A stretch of DNA of 6,416 nucleotides from a bacterium UBP6_UBA1196 (GTDB lineage: Bacteria; UBP6; UBA1177): positions 17,299-23,714 of the forward strand of contig DBYC01000075.1 in NCBI GenBank assembly GCA_002310035.1, in the 5' to 3' direction. This document shows, piece by piece, positions 6,086 through 6,416 of the stretch. The translations under genes and the position numbers were made by a program. Numbering within the stretch: the stretch's first letter is position 1; every line of letters starts with the position of its first letter. The notes under the pieces are model-generated. The model was not told where the DNA came from and made no database searches. It worked only from the letters and a program-made list of their open reading frames with translations.

Positions 6086-6153
6086 AACTGTTTTAACTGC
6101 CTCAAAAGTCAAGCAAATAAATTTGTTTTTCAGGAAATAATATCGTCAAATTT

Positions 6154-6263
6154 CAGGAATTTTGTGAGAAATCGACAGAAAATAGCCGGAATTTTGTGAA
6201 AAATTGCTGAAAAAATACTGGAATTTTGTGAAAATTATGCTAAAAATGGCAGGAATTTTGTGA
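6154..6263 (+). repeat. Four direct repeats with exact 32-bp period before the ATPase gene
   Basis: The 12-bp core GGAATTTTGTGA occurs without mismatch at 6156, 6188, 6220 and 6252. A C two bases before the core is also constant, giving CNGGAATTTTGTGA. The 20-bp spacers differ but each has an A-run near its middle. The 32-bp spacing is about three helical turns, so all cores face the same side of the DNA. It is not a multiple of three, which argues against coding repeats. The fourth core ends two bases before the ATPase ribosome site. Known parallels in form are operator arrays and plasmid iterons; the sequence itself is not one I recognise. Confidence 0.9.
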
Positions 6264-6276
6264 TGAGAGGTCAAAA

Positions 6277-6416
6277 ATGCAAAAGCCGCTTTACAGAAAA
6301 ATCGATGATTTTCTTATTGAATGGAAAAAAAATCCTGACAGACTTCCCCTTATTGTCAAAGGTGCCAGGCAAGTCGGAAAAACTTTCTCAATCAGGAATT
6401 TTGCCAAATCCTACAG
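6277..6416 (+). CDS. AAA_14/DUF4143-type ATPase (N-terminal 46 residues, cut by window edge)
   Basis: Start of a P-loop ATPase. The visible protein opens with a helix, MQKPLYRKIDDFLIEWKK, then PLIVKGARQVGKTFSIRNFA, with Walker A G29-x4-G34-K35-T36. The GARQVGKT form after a short helix with a trailing Trp-Lys is typical of the AAA_14 (often plus DUF4143) ATPases that are abundant and often multi-copy in anaerobic bacteria and archaea. Their function is poorly defined. Walker B, the sensor residues and any DUF4143 domain are outside the window. AGAGG (6266-6270) precedes the ATG by six bases, and the whole ribosome site sits just behind the last 32-bp repeat, so the array probably controls this gene. 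GC content is low, as in the ORF6N gene. Confidence 0.85.
   Translation, partial: MQKPLYRKIDDFLIEWKKNPDRLPLIVKGARQVGKTFSIRNFAKSY

Larger units (their letters stand above)
5840..6276. other. 437-bp repeat-rich gap with no convincing gene
   Basis: This stretch between the ORF6N gene and the ATPase gene holds no recognisable protein or structural RNA. From left to right I see an unremarkable 65 bp and two overlapping inverted repeats (5905-5975). A 26-codon minus-strand reading frame with a good ribosome site (5915-5995) is present. A cluster of three TTGGACGAAAA cores follows (6032-6085), then four direct repeats at 32-bp spacing (6156-6263). It is very AT-rich. No U-tract terminator for the ORF6N gene was found. 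Confidence 0.7.

Noticed and set aside
6123..6143. Promoter for the ATPase gene (TTGTTT with TAATAT)
   Set aside because: The boxes are only 9 bases apart. The region is so AT-rich that isolated box matches mean little.
6156..6263. CRISPR array
   Set aside because: The repeat core is only 12 bp, the spacers are A-rich and about 20 bp, there are only four units, and no cas gene is visible.
6394..6402. Fifth copy of the 32-bp repeat core (GGAATTTTG) in the ATPase gene
   Set aside because: Only 9 of 12 bases match, it is out of phase with the 32-bp period, and it is explained by the codons for Arg-Asn-Phe-Ala.

Overview
The window reads as bacterial chromosome from a probable anaerobe. It carries a [FeFe]-hydrogenase maturase gene (hydE), a quinolinate synthase gene (nadA) rather than evidence of the aerobic NAD route, and a cysteine-rich GNAT protein of a kind I associate with anaerobic Firmicutes and similar gut or sediment bacteria. 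I cannot name the phylum from this sequence alone.

Left part (about 1-4740), all on the minus strand and gene-dense. In transcription order it holds a GNAT acetyltransferase, a Cu(+)-exporting P1B-type ATPase (copA), the radical-SAM maturase hydE, and nadA, which runs off the left edge. The genes form two tightly coupled pairs. GNAT/copA and hydE/nadA each overlap by four bases (ATGA), and a gap of about 95 bp with a possible promoter separates the pairs. The shared theme may be metal and Fe-S biochemistry: copper efflux protects Fe-S enzymes, and both HydE and NadA are oxygen-sensitive Fe-S proteins. That link is inference.

Right part (about 4740-6416) is visibly AT-richer and looks accessory. 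A plus-strand gene encodes an ORF6N domain fused to a phospholipase-D-like C-terminal domain. It has a good sigma70-type promoter and a perfect 29-bp palindrome inside its coding sequence. It is followed by about 440 bp with no convincing gene but dense repeats, and then by the start of an AAA_14/DUF4143-type ATPase that leaves the window on the right.

The most unusual content is non-coding. (1) Four identical 12-bp cores stand exactly 32 bp apart, directly in front of the ATPase start codon. (2) A roughly 43-bp semi-palindromic element is shared between the GNAT leader and the repeat-rich gap. (3) The 29-bp palindrome lies inside the ORF6N gene. I recognise none of the three as a named element. 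No tRNA, rRNA, CRISPR array, IS element or recognised riboswitch was seen.
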